A stretch of DNA of 64,000 nt, from assembly GCF_002979655.1 (NCBI RefSeq), contig NZ_PCPG01000003.1, positions 1 to 64,000 on the forward strand. Reading direction: 5' to 3'. The position numbers and the translations under genes are program-made. This DNA comes from Microbacterium sp. MYb45 (GTDB taxonomy: Bacteria > Actinomycetota > Actinomycetes > Actinomycetales > Microbacteriaceae). Of the stretch, positions 1 to 8,543 are shown one piece after another (within the stretch, counting starts at the first letter, position 1; the number at the start of each line of letters is the position of its first letter). Below the pieces are notes generated by a model. It was not told the origin of the DNA, made no database searches, and worked only from the letters and a program-made list of their open reading frames with translations.

Positions 1-81
1 CGAGCGTACGACGGGCAGGGGGTGGTGGGTACGGGGTTGTGGCGACGAGTCTGTGCGGATAGGGAGTACGCGCCGGGCCGT

Positions 82-94
82 TACGATCGTAGAC
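82..94 (+). promoter_or_regulatory. Probable leaderless promoter of the MFS gene
   Basis: A TACGAT hexamer at 82-87 fits a -10 element and lies 7 bases before the ATG at 95. No Shine-Dalgarno sequence is visible, so the transcript probably begins at the start codon, as is common in actinobacteria. No convincing -35 was recognised. Confidence 0.45.
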
Positions 95-1318
95 ATGGCT
101 TCAATCGAATCGATTCGACGAACGGCTCCGGACCGGGCGTCCCGGCGCGCCCGCATCGCCGTCTCCGCCCTGTTCCTGACCAACGGGGCGCTGTTCGCGA
201 ACATCCTGCCGCGCTACCCGGAGATCAAGGCCGGACTCGGACTCGACAACCTCGGCTACGGCTTCGCGATCGCCGCGTTCCCTGCGGGTGCCATCGCCGC
301 GGGGCTCCTGGCCGCGGTGCTGATCCGCCGGTTCGGCTCGGCGCGCATCGCCGTGATCGGCACCGTGCTCACGAGTATCGGCCTGCTCTCTGCCGCCCTC
401 GCCCCCTCGGGGGTGCTGTTCGCCGTCGCGCTGTTCCTCGGCGGAGCATCCGACGCCATCACGGATGTCGCGCAGAACGCCCACGGCCTCCGCGTGCAGC
501 GGCGCTACGGACGCTCGATCATCAACGGATTCCACGCGATCTGGTCGATCGGCGCCGTGATCGGTGGGGCGATGGCCGCCGTCGCGATCGCCCTGCAGCT
601 GCCGCTGGGTGTGCACCTCGGCATCTCGACCGCCGTGTTCGCGACCGTCGCCCTCGTGGCCCTGCGGTTCTGCCTCCCCGGCCGCGACGACGAGACCGAG
701 CCGGATGCCGTCGCCGCCCCGGCCGAGGTGACGGGGGCGCTCCGTCGCCACGTGACCCCGCGCACCGTGATCGCGATCATCGCGCTCACCCTCATCGCGA
801 TGGCCGGAGCCGTCGCCGAGGACGCCGGAAACTCGTGGGCGACCCTGTACCTCGCCGACTCGCTCGGGGCCGCGGCGGCGATCGCCCCGCTCGGCTTCAT
901 CGCCCTGGTCGGCGCGCAGTTCATCGGCCGGATGCTCGGCGACCCGCTCACCGACCGGTTCGGGCAGCGCTGGGTCGCGCGAGTGGGCGGCATCATCGCG
1001 GCGGTGGGCATGACGCTCGCGCTCGCCTTCCCGACCGTGCCGGGCACGATCCTCGGGTTCGCGGCCGTCGGCTTCGGCATCGCGACCCTCATTCCCGCGG
1101 CGATGCATGCCGCCGACGAGCTGCCGGGGCTGCGGGCGGGCGTCGGGCTCACAGTCGTGTCGTGGCTGCTGCGCCTCGGGTTCCTGCTGTCGCCGCCATT
1201 CGTGGGCTACATCGCCGAGACCGAGAGCCTGCGCGCCGGGCTGCTCGTCGCCCCGGTGGCCGCCCTCGTCGCCGTGCTGCTCGCCGGGTTCCTGGAGAAG
1301 CGCCGCCCGCGGGGGTAG
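95..1318 (+). CDS. MFS transporter
   Basis: This is a 407-residue integral membrane protein with about 12 hydrophobic segments and a typical major facilitator layout. The short basic loop after TM2 (RRFGSARIAVIG) and the second-half copy (GDPLTDRFGQRWVARVGG) resemble MFS motif A. It probably exports or imports a small solute; the substrate cannot be told. I chose the ATG at 95 over an in-frame start at 53 because a -10-like TACGAT lies just upstream of 95 and would give a leaderless mRNA. The gene stands alone: the next gene begins 260 bases later behind its own operators. Confidence 0.85.
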   Translation: MASIESIRRTAPDRASRRARIAVSALFLTNGALFANILPRYPEIKAGLGLDNLGYGFAIAAFPAGAIAAGLLAAVLIRRFGSARIAVIGTVLTSIGLLSAALAPSGVLFAVALFLGGASDAITDVAQNAHGLRVQRRYGRSIINGFHAIWSIGAVIGGAMAAVAIALQLPLGVHLGISTAVFATVALVALRFCLPGRDDETEPDAVAAPAEVTGALRRHVTPRTVIAIIALTLIAMAGAVAEDAGNSWATLYLADSLGAAAAIAPLGFIALVGAQFIGRMLGDPLTDRFGQRWVARVGGIIAAVGMTLALAFPTVPGTILGFAAVGFGIATLIPAAMHAADELPGLRAGVGLTVVSWLLRLGFLLSPPFVGYIAETESLRAGLLVAPVAALVAVLLAGFLEKRRPRG

Positions 1319-1486
1319 TCGGCATCCGTCCCGTCCGTCCCCGACTTCGGTACAGATGTCGGACCGATGCACGGATGCAGGACGGATCCGCGGCGTTTCA
1401 TCCTGCATCCGTGAATCGGTCCTGCAAGTGACGCGGGACGGAGGGGGCGGAGCCCGGGAGTAGAGCGGATGCCGTGGCCGGAAAAC

Positions 1487-1537
1487 TGCAACTCTGGGGT
1501 TGCGCAACCCGCACCAGTGTGCAACTCTGAAGTTGCA
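1487..1537 (+). promoter_or_regulatory. Twin ArsR-type operators
   Basis: Two 16-bp inverted repeats of nearly the same sequence lie 33 bp apart centre to centre, about three helical turns. Site 1 at 1488-1503 reads GCAACTCTGGGGTTGC. Site 2 at 1521-1536 reads GCAACTCTGAAGTTGC and extends to 7-bp perfect arms at 1520-1537. They sit just upstream of an SRPBCC gene and its ArsR-type partner, so they are probably the regulator's autoregulatory sites. Confidence 0.7.
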
Positions 1538-1578
1538 GTTGGTCGACCGGCCAGCGCGAGACCCCGAAAGGATCCATC

Positions 1579-2061
1579 ATGGTGAACATGACCCACAACG
1601 AGGCATCCGTCGTCGACGAGGAGACCTTCTCCGTCCGACGCAGCATCCAGATCGCGGCCCCCGTCGAGAAGGTGTGGCGAGCCGTGGCTGAACCCGAGCA
1701 CGTCTCCCGCTGGTTCGGGCGCACCGTGCTCGACGGCACCGGCGTCGGTGCGACCGGCACGATGACGTTCCCCGACTACGACGTGATCCCGCTGCGGGTC
1801 GAGGAGTACGACGAGCCGCGGCGCATAACCTACCGCTGGAACAACGACGATGCCCTCGGGAAGCTCCCCGACAGCATCGACGAGGCGACCTCGACCGTCT
1901 TTACCTTCACGCTCGAGGAGGCCGACGGCGGCACGCGCCTGACGGTCGTCGAGAGTGGTTTCGAGGGCACGTCCGACCCGCGCGGCAACCTCGAGTCGCA
2001 CCGCACGGGCTGGGACCTGGAGCTCGACAAGATGGTCGCCCTGGTGGAAGGCGAAGCGTGA
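1579..2061 (+). CDS. SRPBCC (AHSA1-like) domain protein
   Basis: This is a 160-residue soluble protein of the START/AHSA1-like fold. The opening pattern (SIQIAAPVEKVWRAVAEPEHVSRWFG) and the closing segment (GWDLELDKMVALVEG) are typical of the family, which has a helix-grip fold with a hydrophobic ligand cavity. The real ligand is unknown. A strong ribosome-binding site (GAAAGGA, 1566-1572) precedes the ATG. The stop codon overlaps the GTG start of an ArsR-type regulator, so the two are translationally coupled. Pairs of this kind are common in actinobacteria, and the regulator usually controls the pair. Confidence 0.85.
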   Translation: MVNMTHNEASVVDEETFSVRRSIQIAAPVEKVWRAVAEPEHVSRWFGRTVLDGTGVGATGTMTFPDYDVIPLRVEEYDEPRRITYRWNNDDALGKLPDSIDEATSTVFTFTLEEADGGTRLTVVESGFEGTSDPRGNLESHRTGWDLELDKMVALVEGEA

Positions 2062-2375
2062 CCACAGAGACGCTGCTGCCCATGTTCGCGGCGCTCGCGG
2101 ACGAGACGCGCTGGAGCATCCTGACGGCTCTCGGCGAGGGGGATGCTTCGGCATCCGCCCTCGCCGGGCGCCTTCCGGTGTCTCGACAGGCGATCGCGAA
2201 GCACCTCGCCGTCCTACAGGAGGTCGGCCTGGTCGAGCCCGTGCGCGTCGGCCGCGAGGTGCGCTTCCGCGTCGTCGGCGCCGAGCTCTCCGCCACCGCG
2301 GCGAAGCTCGACGTGATCGGCCGCGAGTGGGACCGCCGCCTCGCCGCGATCAAGGAGATCGCGGAAGGCCTGTAG
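2058..2375 (+). CDS. ArsR-family HTH transcriptional regulator
   Basis: This is a 105-residue winged-helix protein. The N-terminal pattern (FAALADETRWSILTALGEG) and recognition helix (VSRQAIAKHLAVLQEVGLVE) are those of ArsR/SmtB regulators that partner AHSA1-like genes. I see no CxC metal-binding motif, so it probably senses something other than arsenic or heavy metals. Its GTG start overlaps the stop of the preceding SRPBCC gene (GTGA). The likely target is the pair of palindromes at 1487-1537. Confidence 0.88.
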   Translation: MTTETLLPMFAALADETRWSILTALGEGDASASALAGRLPVSRQAIAKHLAVLQEVGLVEPVRVGREVRFRVVGAELSATAAKLDVIGREWDRRLAAIKEIAEGL

Positions 2376-2378
2376 CCG

Positions 2379-2930
2379 TCACTCCGCTTCGGGCCCCGCC
2401 TGGTCGCGGATCACGTCGCGCAGCTCCTCGTCGAGGTCGGATGCCTCTTCGATCGCAGCCGTCATCCCGGCGAGGAACCGGGTGACGACGGCCCGCTCCT
2501 GGTCGGAGAGCTCGTCGACGAGCGTGAGCATGCGGTGGTGCATCGCCCCCAGCGTGGCGCGCACCTCTTCATCGCTGCTGACGGTCGGGACGACGACCCC
2601 TGCCCGGCGGTCGGTGGGGTGCGCCTCACGGCGGACATGACCGCCCTTCTCGAGGCGGTCGATGAGCGTCGTGGTCGATGCGGTCGAGATGTTGAGCATC
2701 CGGGCGATGTCGATCGCGCGCACGATCCTGCCGGCCCGCTGCTCCCGCAGGAGGAATCGCAGGGCCATGAGGTCGGTCTCGTTCATGCCCATGGAGATGC
2801 GGGTGCGCTCACGCATCGCGGTCTCCGCTGCGCGGTAGCGGCGCAGCATGTTCAGCACGTCGATGGTGCTCGTGCTCTCGCCGTCGGGGTACCAGTATCC
2901 GGAGCGGGCGTGGTCCTGAGGTTCGGCCAT
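2379..2930 (-). CDS. MarR-family transcriptional regulator
   Basis: This is a 183-residue MarR-like protein. Its winged-helix core (residues about 60-115) contains IARMLNISTASTTTLIDRLEKGGHVRREAHPTDRRAGVV, with the wing arginines typical of the family. I chose the ATG at 2930, which overlaps the stop of the upstream small gene (TGATG). Upstream extension of the frame is low-complexity arginine-rich sequence and is not real. It is co-transcribed with the 80-residue gene at 2930-3172, suggesting that the two act together. Target genes are unknown. Confidence 0.82.
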   Translation of the reverse strand: MAEPQDHARSGYWYPDGESTSTIDVLNMLRRYRAAETAMRERTRISMGMNETDLMALRFLLREQRAGRIVRAIDIARMLNISTASTTTLIDRLEKGGHVRREAHPTDRRAGVVVPTVSSDEEVRATLGAMHHRMLTLVDELSDQERAVVTRFLAGMTAAIEEASDLDEELRDVIRDQAGPEAE

Positions 2931-3172
2931 CACGCCACCCCCTCTCCGTCGTCGAGGGTGCGTGCCGTGCTGAGTTCGAGCATCTCGATCGCGCCGGTCG
3001 CCACCTCGGCGGGGACGACGAGGAGGAAGCCGCCGGTGATGGCGTCGTTCTCGGCCTCGATGATGCGCGCGATGCGATCCCGGGCGACGGTGGGGAACTG
3101 CGCGTGGAGGTGATCGAGCAGGTCGGCGAAGCCGATGTACCGCTCGTCCGTGAGGTCTATGGGCTCGACCAT
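2930..3172 (-). CDS. Small protein, possible three-helix-bundle dimerisation domain
   Basis: This is an 80-residue acidic protein. The segment LLDHLHAQFPTVARDRIARIIEAEND resembles the small three-helix dimerisation domain found in many actinobacterial proteins of unknown function. That assignment is from memory of the pattern. A good ribosome-binding site (AGAAGGGA) precedes the ATG, and the stop overlaps the start of the MarR gene downstream. It has no signal peptide or membrane segment. A role as a partner of the MarR protein is inferred from position only. Confidence 0.6.
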   Translation of the reverse strand: MVEPIDLTDERYIGFADLLDHLHAQFPTVARDRIARIIEAENDAITGGFLLVVPAEVATGAIEMLELSTARTLDDGEGVA

Positions 3173-3301
3173 GACGTCCCTTCTCGTCGTGATTCCATCC
3201 TCTCATCGTCGGAAGCCCCTGATGATCGACCGATTTCGCTAGACGAACCGGTAATCAGGCGATCGAGGTAACATGGGCCGCCAGGGGAAGGCGAGGGTGT
3301 G

Positions 3302-3760
3302 ATGGGGGCGAAGCTGGAGATCGCGACGCGGGAACTCGCGCGCGAAGTCGAGGCTCTGCGCCGCGTCGACGCCAGGCTCGGACGCCGTCTCGCGGCCGAG
3401 CGTCAGCCCAATGAGACCGATCGTGCTGCCATGGGCTTCATCGCGGATGCGCCCCTTGACCGGCCGGTCACGCCCGGCGATCTCGCCCAGCATCTGGGGG
3501 TGAGCACCGCAGCGGTCACCGCCTTGATCCGCCGGCTCACCGCACGCGGGCACATCGTCGTCTCCGTGCACCCGGATGACGCACGGTCGAAGATCCTCCG
3601 CCCGTCGTTGCGCGACCTGCACTCGCCGGCAGACGAGATCTCCCGGCGGGTCGCCGACATCGAGAGCGAATTCACGCCGGAGCAGCTCTCCGTGATCTCC
3701 CGGTTCCTCCGTCGCCTCACGGAGGAGATCTCCGAACTCGCAGAGTCGTCCCGGAGCTAG
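3302..3760 (+). CDS. MarR-family transcriptional regulator
   Basis: This is a 152-residue winged-helix regulator with the recognition region LAQHLGVSTAAVTALIRRLTARGHIVVSVHPDDARSK and a C-terminal dimerisation helix pair. A GTG at 3299 and an ATG at 3302 are both possible starts; the ATG was preferred, and a purine-rich stretch (GGGGAAGGCGAGGG) precedes both. It is transcribed divergently from the MarR/three-helix pair at 2379-3172. The AT-rich palindrome at 3855-3867, before the next gene, is a candidate target. Confidence 0.82.
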   Translation: MGAKLEIATRELAREVEALRRVDARLGRRLAAERQPNETDRAAMGFIADAPLDRPVTPGDLAQHLGVSTAAVTALIRRLTARGHIVVSVHPDDARSKILRPSLRDLHSPADEISRRVADIESEFTPEQLSVISRFLRRLTEEISELAESSRS

Positions 3761-3854
3761 CTTCGGCTCCTCGCCCCGCGCCGCCTCCGTCGGTGACGGT
3801 CTGTGGCGATCGATGACGGTCGGAGAGGCCCCCGATACGTCGGTTACCATTTAG

Positions 3855-3867
3855 CTAGTTAAACTAG
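3855..3867 (+). promoter_or_regulatory. AT-rich palindrome, candidate MarR operator
   Basis: CTAGTT-A-AACTAG is a 6-bp perfect inverted repeat with one central base. It lies in an unusually AT-rich patch (3848-3890) between the MarR gene and the DUF7882-like gene. Symmetric AT-rich sites of this size are typical of MarR-family operators. Binding by the upstream regulator is inferred. Confidence 0.45.
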
Positions 3868-3904
3868 TAATCTAATTGATGAAGATATTTCTCGAGGGGG
3901 TGCC

Positions 3905-4231
3905 ATGGGTCAGCTCAGCTACGCCGGTGATTCGCAGATCGTGGAGGTGGACGATCGGGTGCTCGCGCACCTGAGGCTCGTCACCGTCACCAAGCTGCGC
4001 CGCGGCGAGTCGTTTCCGCTCACGCTGCGCACGGCGGGTGCGGCCACCGAGACGCTGTGGATGCACGCGTCGATCCCGGTGCGCTTCACGCTCGATGAGG
4101 ACGTCGAGCTCGAGCGGCCGATGCTGGTCAAGATGATGGCCGCGGCGAGCACGGCCGGGGGGCTGGACCTCACAGACATCGACTTCGCGCCGCTGTGGTC
4201 CGCGCTCCCGACCATGCACGCGGTCGCCTGA
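3905..4231 (+). CDS. Small conserved protein, DUF7882-like
   Basis: This is a 108-residue soluble protein with the pattern MGQLSYAGD, then VDDRVLAHLRLVTVTKLRRGESFPLTL, near its N-terminus. I recognise it as a small family widespread in Microbacteriaceae and often mislabelled ATP-dependent DNA ligase. No catalytic motif of a ligase is present. A GAGGGGG ribosome-binding site precedes the ATG. The AT-rich palindrome 40-50 bases upstream suggests repressor control. Function is unknown. Confidence 0.7.
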   Translation: MGQLSYAGDSQIVEVDDRVLAHLRLVTVTKLRRGESFPLTLRTAGAATETLWMHASIPVRFTLDEDVELERPMLVKMMAAASTAGGLDLTDIDFAPLWSALPTMHAVA

Positions 4232-4329
4232 CTGCAGACTCGCCTCCCTCGCCGGCGCATCCTGGGCAAAGCGGTGCGGCCCGCGGGCGGGAGGTGCACA
4301 GCGACGTTTCGGGGGGTACGTCGCTGTGG

Positions 4330-4374
4330 ATGGCATCCGGTCACCGGGAATCGGGTCCCGGGACCGGATGCCAT
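4330..4374. terminator. Bidirectional hairpin terminator
   Basis: Perfect 13-bp arms ATGGCATCCGGTC (4330-4342) and GACCGGATGCCAT (4362-4374) enclose a second 6-bp stem (4344-4349 with 4356-4361) and a 6-base loop. It lies between two convergent genes. There is no T-tract, so termination is inferred from the strong stem and position. Confidence 0.65.
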
Positions 4375-4378
4375 TCGA

Positions 4379-5143
<765 letters not shown>

Positions 5144-5541
5144 TTCCGGGCGGTCACGGTGCCGGGAGATCTTCTCGGACGGTCCGTCCTTCTCTCCAGC
5201 CTACGCCTGAGTATCGGTGATGGATTCATGTGAATGGATACGTCTCCGGGGCTGGAGCGCAGCCGCGCGGCGGCGCCGAGGTCACGGAACCGTCACGAAA
5301 TCCGCGGATTTCCGGGCTCGGATGACAGAACATGTGACGGAAACGACCGATCGTGCGTTCCGCTCTCGCCCGATGCGCCGCCCGTAGAACGATCGATTCA
5401 GCACGACCGACCCGACTGTGCGATCACCGGCATGCCCGGCGGCCGCACAACGCGACGGTCACGGCTACGGCCCCAGAGGCGGGGCCAGCATCCTCGCGCA
5501 CGGCGCGTGCGGGTGTCTGTCGATGACGAAAGGAACGGCCA
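5144..5541. other. 398-bp intergenic region between SDR and GH3 cluster
   Basis: This divergent region carries the upstream control sequences of the GH3 cluster. I see a perfect 16-bp palindrome at 5297-5312, a smaller one at 5224-5235 (ATTCA-TG-TGAAT), and a ribosome-binding site GAAAGGA at 5528-5534. No convincing -35/-10 pair or gene was found; open frames here are GC-rich shadows. Confidence 0.6.
5297..5312 (+). promoter_or_regulatory. Perfect 16-bp palindrome upstream of GH3 cluster
   Basis: GAAATCCGCGGATTTC is fully symmetric, with 8-bp arms and no spacer. It lies about 230 bases before the first gene of the cluster. The shape fits a dimeric repressor or activator site; which protein binds is unknown. 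Confidence 0.45.
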
Positions 5542-7908
5542 ATGAAGGCCATGCCAAAGAAGGGGATCGCGCTGGTCACGGGCTTCGGCCTCGCGCTGAC
5601 CCTCGCCGGATGCACGTCCGGATCCGAAGAACCAGCAGCGTACACGTCGCGCGATGCGACGGACGGCACCACGGACTTCGTGGTCATCGAGAACCCCCAC
5701 GGCGGCGCCACGCTGTCGTACTCCGCAGACAGCTCGATCGAGATCCTCGAGGTGGAGGAGAACGGCTCGACCTATGCGTTCAAGGACCTGAACGGCAATG
5801 ACAAGCTGGACACGTTCGAGGACTGGCGCGTCAAGCCGGCCGAGCGCGCCGCCGCCTACGCCGAGACGCTCACCGCCGAGCAGATCTCGGGCCTCATGCT
5901 CTTCAGCTCGCACGAGCGGTCGCCGGGCGACGGTCTGACCGACGCGCAGAAGACCTACCTCTCCGAGGACAACCTGCGCAACGTGCTCAACGCAGGCGGC
6001 TCGGATGTCGAGGAGAACGTGACCTGGGTCAACGCGATCCAGGCCCACGTCGAGAGCCTCGCCACGCCCGAGCTGCCCTACATCCCGGCGAACTTCTCGT
6101 CCGACCCCCGCTCGGAGGCGCAGTCCAACTCGACCTACACCGAGACCGGATCCGGCGTCTCGCTCTGGCCGTCGGTCCTGGGCCTCGCGTCGACCTTCTC
6201 GGCCGAGACCATGGAGGAGTTCGGCCGCGTGGTCTCTTCGGAGTACCGCGCGCTGGGCATCTCGAACGCCCTCAGTCCGCAGATCGACCTCGCCACCGAG
6301 CCGCGCTGGCTGCGCGTCTCCGGAACCCTCGGCGAGGACTCCGAGCTTGCGAAGGAGCTGGCCGCCGCCTACGTCACCGGCTTCCAGAGCACCTACGACG
6401 AAGACGGCGAGAACATCGGATGGGGCACCGACTCCGTTCCGACCACCATCAAGCACGCACCGGGTGACGGTGCGGGCGAGGGCGGCCGCGAGTCGCACAC
6501 GGCGGTCGGCAAGTACGAGGTCTTCCCCGGCGACAACCTCGAAGAGCACGCCTCCGTGTTCGCCGCGGCGTCGGACTCGCTCGGCATGATGACGAACTAC
6601 TCGATCATGCTCGACGGCGAGGGCAACCCGCTGCTCGGCGACGAGGCCGTCGGTACGGCGTACAACGCCGAGGCGCTGAAGATGATCCGCGACGAGGTCG
6701 GCTTCACCGGTGCGATCGTCACCGACTGGGGCGTCATGACCGGCGCGAACGACCCCGACGCGTTCATCGCCACCGCGTGGGGTGCCGAGGACATGGACCC
6801 GGTCGAGCGCTACTTCACGGTGCTCCAGAACGGCGTCGACATGTTCGGCGGCGTCAACGACGCCACCTTCCTCCTCCAGGCCTACGACCTCTGGAACGAG
6901 CGGTTCGAGGCCGGCGAGGTCGACCAGGACGCCGACGCCCGCTGGGCGGAGTCCGGTGCCCGCATCCTCACCGCCTACTTCGCACCCGGACTGTTCGACA
7001 GCCCGTTCGTCGACCTCGAGAATTCCGAGAAGACGGTCGGCAGCAAGGCCAACGTCGAGGCCGGCTTCGACGCCCAGCTCGACTCGGTCGTGATGCTGAA
7101 GAACGACGGCACCGTCGCGGAAGACGCCGACTGGTCGGACAAGACCGTGTACATCCCGCACACGTTCGACGTGGGCAGCCCCGGTCTCTTCGGCCCGCCG
7201 GAGTACACCGAGGGCGCGACGCTGAGCATCGAAGCGGCCGAGGGCATCTTCGGCAAGGTCGTCACCGACACCGTCGAGCTCGACGCCGACGGCAAGGTCG
7301 TCTCGATGACCGCGCCCGACCTCAGCGATGTGGATGCCGTGTTCGTGGGTCTGCGCTCGCCGAACAACGGCAACAACTTCTCGGCCGCCGGCCACGACGC
7401 CGAATCGGGTGAGTGGTACCCGTTCTCCCTGCAGTGGGCGCCGTACACAGCCGACGGCGACAACGTGCGCAAGACCTCGATCAGCGGCGACGTGCTCGCC
7501 GACGGATCGAAGGAGAACCGCTCGTACTTCGGCAACACCTCGCGCATCTCGAACGCCGCCGACATCGACGCGTTCAACCGTGCGGTCGCCGCGGTCGAGG
7601 CCAGCGGTGCCGACATCCCCGTCGTCACGGTCGTCAAGGCCAACAACCCCGTCGTCCCGGCGGAGTTCGAGGCGAAGTCGAACGTGGTCCTCGTCGGGTT
7701 CGGCGTGAGCGACGAGGCGACCCTGACGGTCGCGGCCGGTGAGCACGAGCCCCAGGGGCGTCTGCCGATCGGCTTCCCGCTCGACATGGACGCGGTCGAA
7801 GCACAGCTCGAAGACGTGCCGGAGGACATGGACACGTATGTCGACGCCGAGGGCAACGACTGGAAGTTCGGCTTCGGCTTGAACTACTCGGGAGTGATCA
7901 AGAAGTAG
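5542..7908 (+). CDS. Glycoside hydrolase family 3 lipoprotein
   Basis: This is a 788-residue secreted lipoprotein with a lipobox LAGC (Cys24), so it should be anchored on the outer face of the membrane. The GH3 TIM barrel spans roughly residues 100-480, with the substrate-binding KH motif in TTIKHAPGDGAGEGG and the nucleophile Asp395 in IVTDWG. The alpha/beta sandwich domain follows. No clear Fn3-like C-terminal domain is seen. Family activity is exo-acting beta-glucosidase or a related glycosidase; the specificity is not known. The ATG at 5542 has a GAAAGGA site 7 bases upstream. It is the first gene of a plus-strand cluster of carbohydrate genes. Confidence 0.87.
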   Translation: MKAMPKKGIALVTGFGLALTLAGCTSGSEEPAAYTSRDATDGTTDFVVIENPHGGATLSYSADSSIEILEVEENGSTYAFKDLNGNDKLDTFEDWRVKPAERAAAYAETLTAEQISGLMLFSSHERSPGDGLTDAQKTYLSEDNLRNVLNAGGSDVEENVTWVNAIQAHVESLATPELPYIPANFSSDPRSEAQSNSTYTETGSGVSLWPSVLGLASTFSAETMEEFGRVVSSEYRALGISNALSPQIDLATEPRWLRVSGTLGEDSELAKELAAAYVTGFQSTYDEDGENIGWGTDSVPTTIKHAPGDGAGEGGRESHTAVGKYEVFPGDNLEEHASVFAAASDSLGMMTNYSIMLDGEGNPLLGDEAVGTAYNAEALKMIRDEVGFTGAIVTDWGVMTGANDPDAFIATAWGAEDMDPVERYFTVLQNGVDMFGGVNDATFLLQAYDLWNERFEAGEVDQDADARWAESGARILTAYFAPGLFDSPFVDLENSEKTVGSKANVEAGFDAQLDSVVMLKNDGTVAEDADWSDKTVYIPHTFDVGSPGLFGPPEYTEGATLSIEAAEGIFGKVVTDTVELDADGKVVSMTAPDLSDVDAVFVGLRSPNNGNNFSAAGHDAESGEWYPFSLQWAPYTADGDNVRKTSISGDVLADGSKENRSYFGNTSRISNAADIDAFNRAVAAVEASGADIPVVTVVKANNPVVPAEFEAKSNVVLVGFGVSDEATLTVAAGEHEPQGRLPIGFPLDMDAVEAQLEDVPEDMDTYVDAEGNDWKFGFGLNYSGVIKK

Positions 7909-7923
7909 GCGGAGATCGCCACA

Positions 7924-7957
7924 GGCATGGCCGGCGCCTGATCACGCCGGCCATGCC
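7924..7957 (+). terminator. Intercistronic hairpin
   Basis: GGCATGGCCGGCG (7924-7936) pairs perfectly with CGCCGGCCATGCC (7945-7957) around an 8-base loop, 16 bases after the GH3 stop. No T-run follows. It may be an attenuator or mRNA-stabilising structure rather than a full terminator. Confidence 0.6.
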
Positions 7958-7970
7958 GTCGATGCAGAAC

Positions 7971-7990
7971 CCGACGGGGCGCCCCGTCGG
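7971..7990 (+). repeat. Perfect 20-bp palindrome before the small lipoprotein gene
   Basis: The 10-bp arms CCGACGGGGC and GCCCCGTCGG abut with no spacer. The palindrome ends just before the ribosome-binding site (GGAAAGGGAG) of the next gene. It could be an operator, or could fold back in mRNA near the ribosome-binding site. Confidence 0.6.
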
Positions 7991-8008
7991 ACAGGAAAGG
8001 GAGCAGAA

Positions 8009-8449
8009 ATGAACAGCACCAAGCTGCGCGCGGGAGTTCTCGCGGCGGTCATCCTCGCCACCGGCACCTTCGGCCTGGCCGGGTGCGCGGGCGACGCGGG
8101 CACCACGACGGGTGGCTCGAACAGCTCGAACAGCGAGAGCAGCGAGAGCGGCTCGACGTCCGAGACCTCCGACGTCACCGCCGACCTTGAGACGGCCCGT
8201 CAGGCGATCGTCGACGCGCTCGCCGAGGACCCGAGCTGGAAGCAGGTCATGCTCGCCGGTGACGTCAAGCAGCCGACGCAGAAGTACGGCCTCCTGGTGA
8301 TGCCGTTCGTCAAGAGCGAGGCGGCGAAGCGCGTGACCGGCACGGTCGACATCGCCGACGGCAAGTACGTCATCGAGGCGGAGTCCGCCGAGACGGGTGA
8401 GACTTGGCAGATCGACCAGGACGGCAACATCACTCAGGCCTCGGAGTGA
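8009..8449 (+). CDS. Small orphan lipoprotein
   Basis: This is a 146-residue lipoprotein with lipobox LAGC (Cys26). A low-complexity Gly/Ser/Thr/Asn/Glu linker (residues about 30-55) is followed by a compact domain of about 90 residues containing DPSWKQVMLAGDVKQPTQKYGLLVMPF and a C-terminal beta-rich stretch ending GETWQIDQDGNITQ. I do not recognise the family. It is bracketed by hairpins and lies between two surface GH3 enzymes, so a role as an accessory or sugar-binding surface protein is only inferred. A strong ribosome-binding site fixes the ATG. Confidence 0.75.
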   Translation: MNSTKLRAGVLAAVILATGTFGLAGCAGDAGTTTGGSNSSNSESSESGSTSETSDVTADLETARQAIVDALAEDPSWKQVMLAGDVKQPTQKYGLLVMPFVKSEAAKRVTGTVDIADGKYVIEAESAETGETWQIDQDGNITQASE

Positions 8450-8455
8450 CGGAGC

Positions 8456-8500
8456 GGCCGCCGACCCGCACGCCTGCGGGCGTCACCGGCGTCGGCGGCC
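8456..8500 (+). terminator. Nested intercistronic hairpin
   Basis: Outer arms GGCCGCCGAC (8456-8465) and GTCGGCGGCC (8491-8500) enclose an inner stem CCCGCA-CGCC-TGCGGG (8465-8480). It starts 7 bases after the small lipoprotein stop. No T-tract is present. Confidence 0.6.
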
Positions 8501-8543
8501 CTCCCTCCGCAACCCGTAATCGCAGTACCGAAGGAGAACCGAA

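Noticed and set aside
101..1507. 468-codon minus-strand frame opposite the MFS gene
   Set aside because: It is composed almost only of Arg, Glu, Asp, Gly and His, as expected for antisense sequence, and has no start context.
5398..7746. 782-codon minus-strand frame opposite the GH3 lipoprotein
   Set aside because: The composition is typical of antisense to high-GC coding sequence, with no family motif. The plus strand encodes a lipobox and a GH3 active site.
7971..7990. 20-bp palindrome as a phage or plasmid attachment site
   Set aside because: No integrase, tRNA or second copy was found. Its place before a ribosome-binding site fits a regulatory role better.
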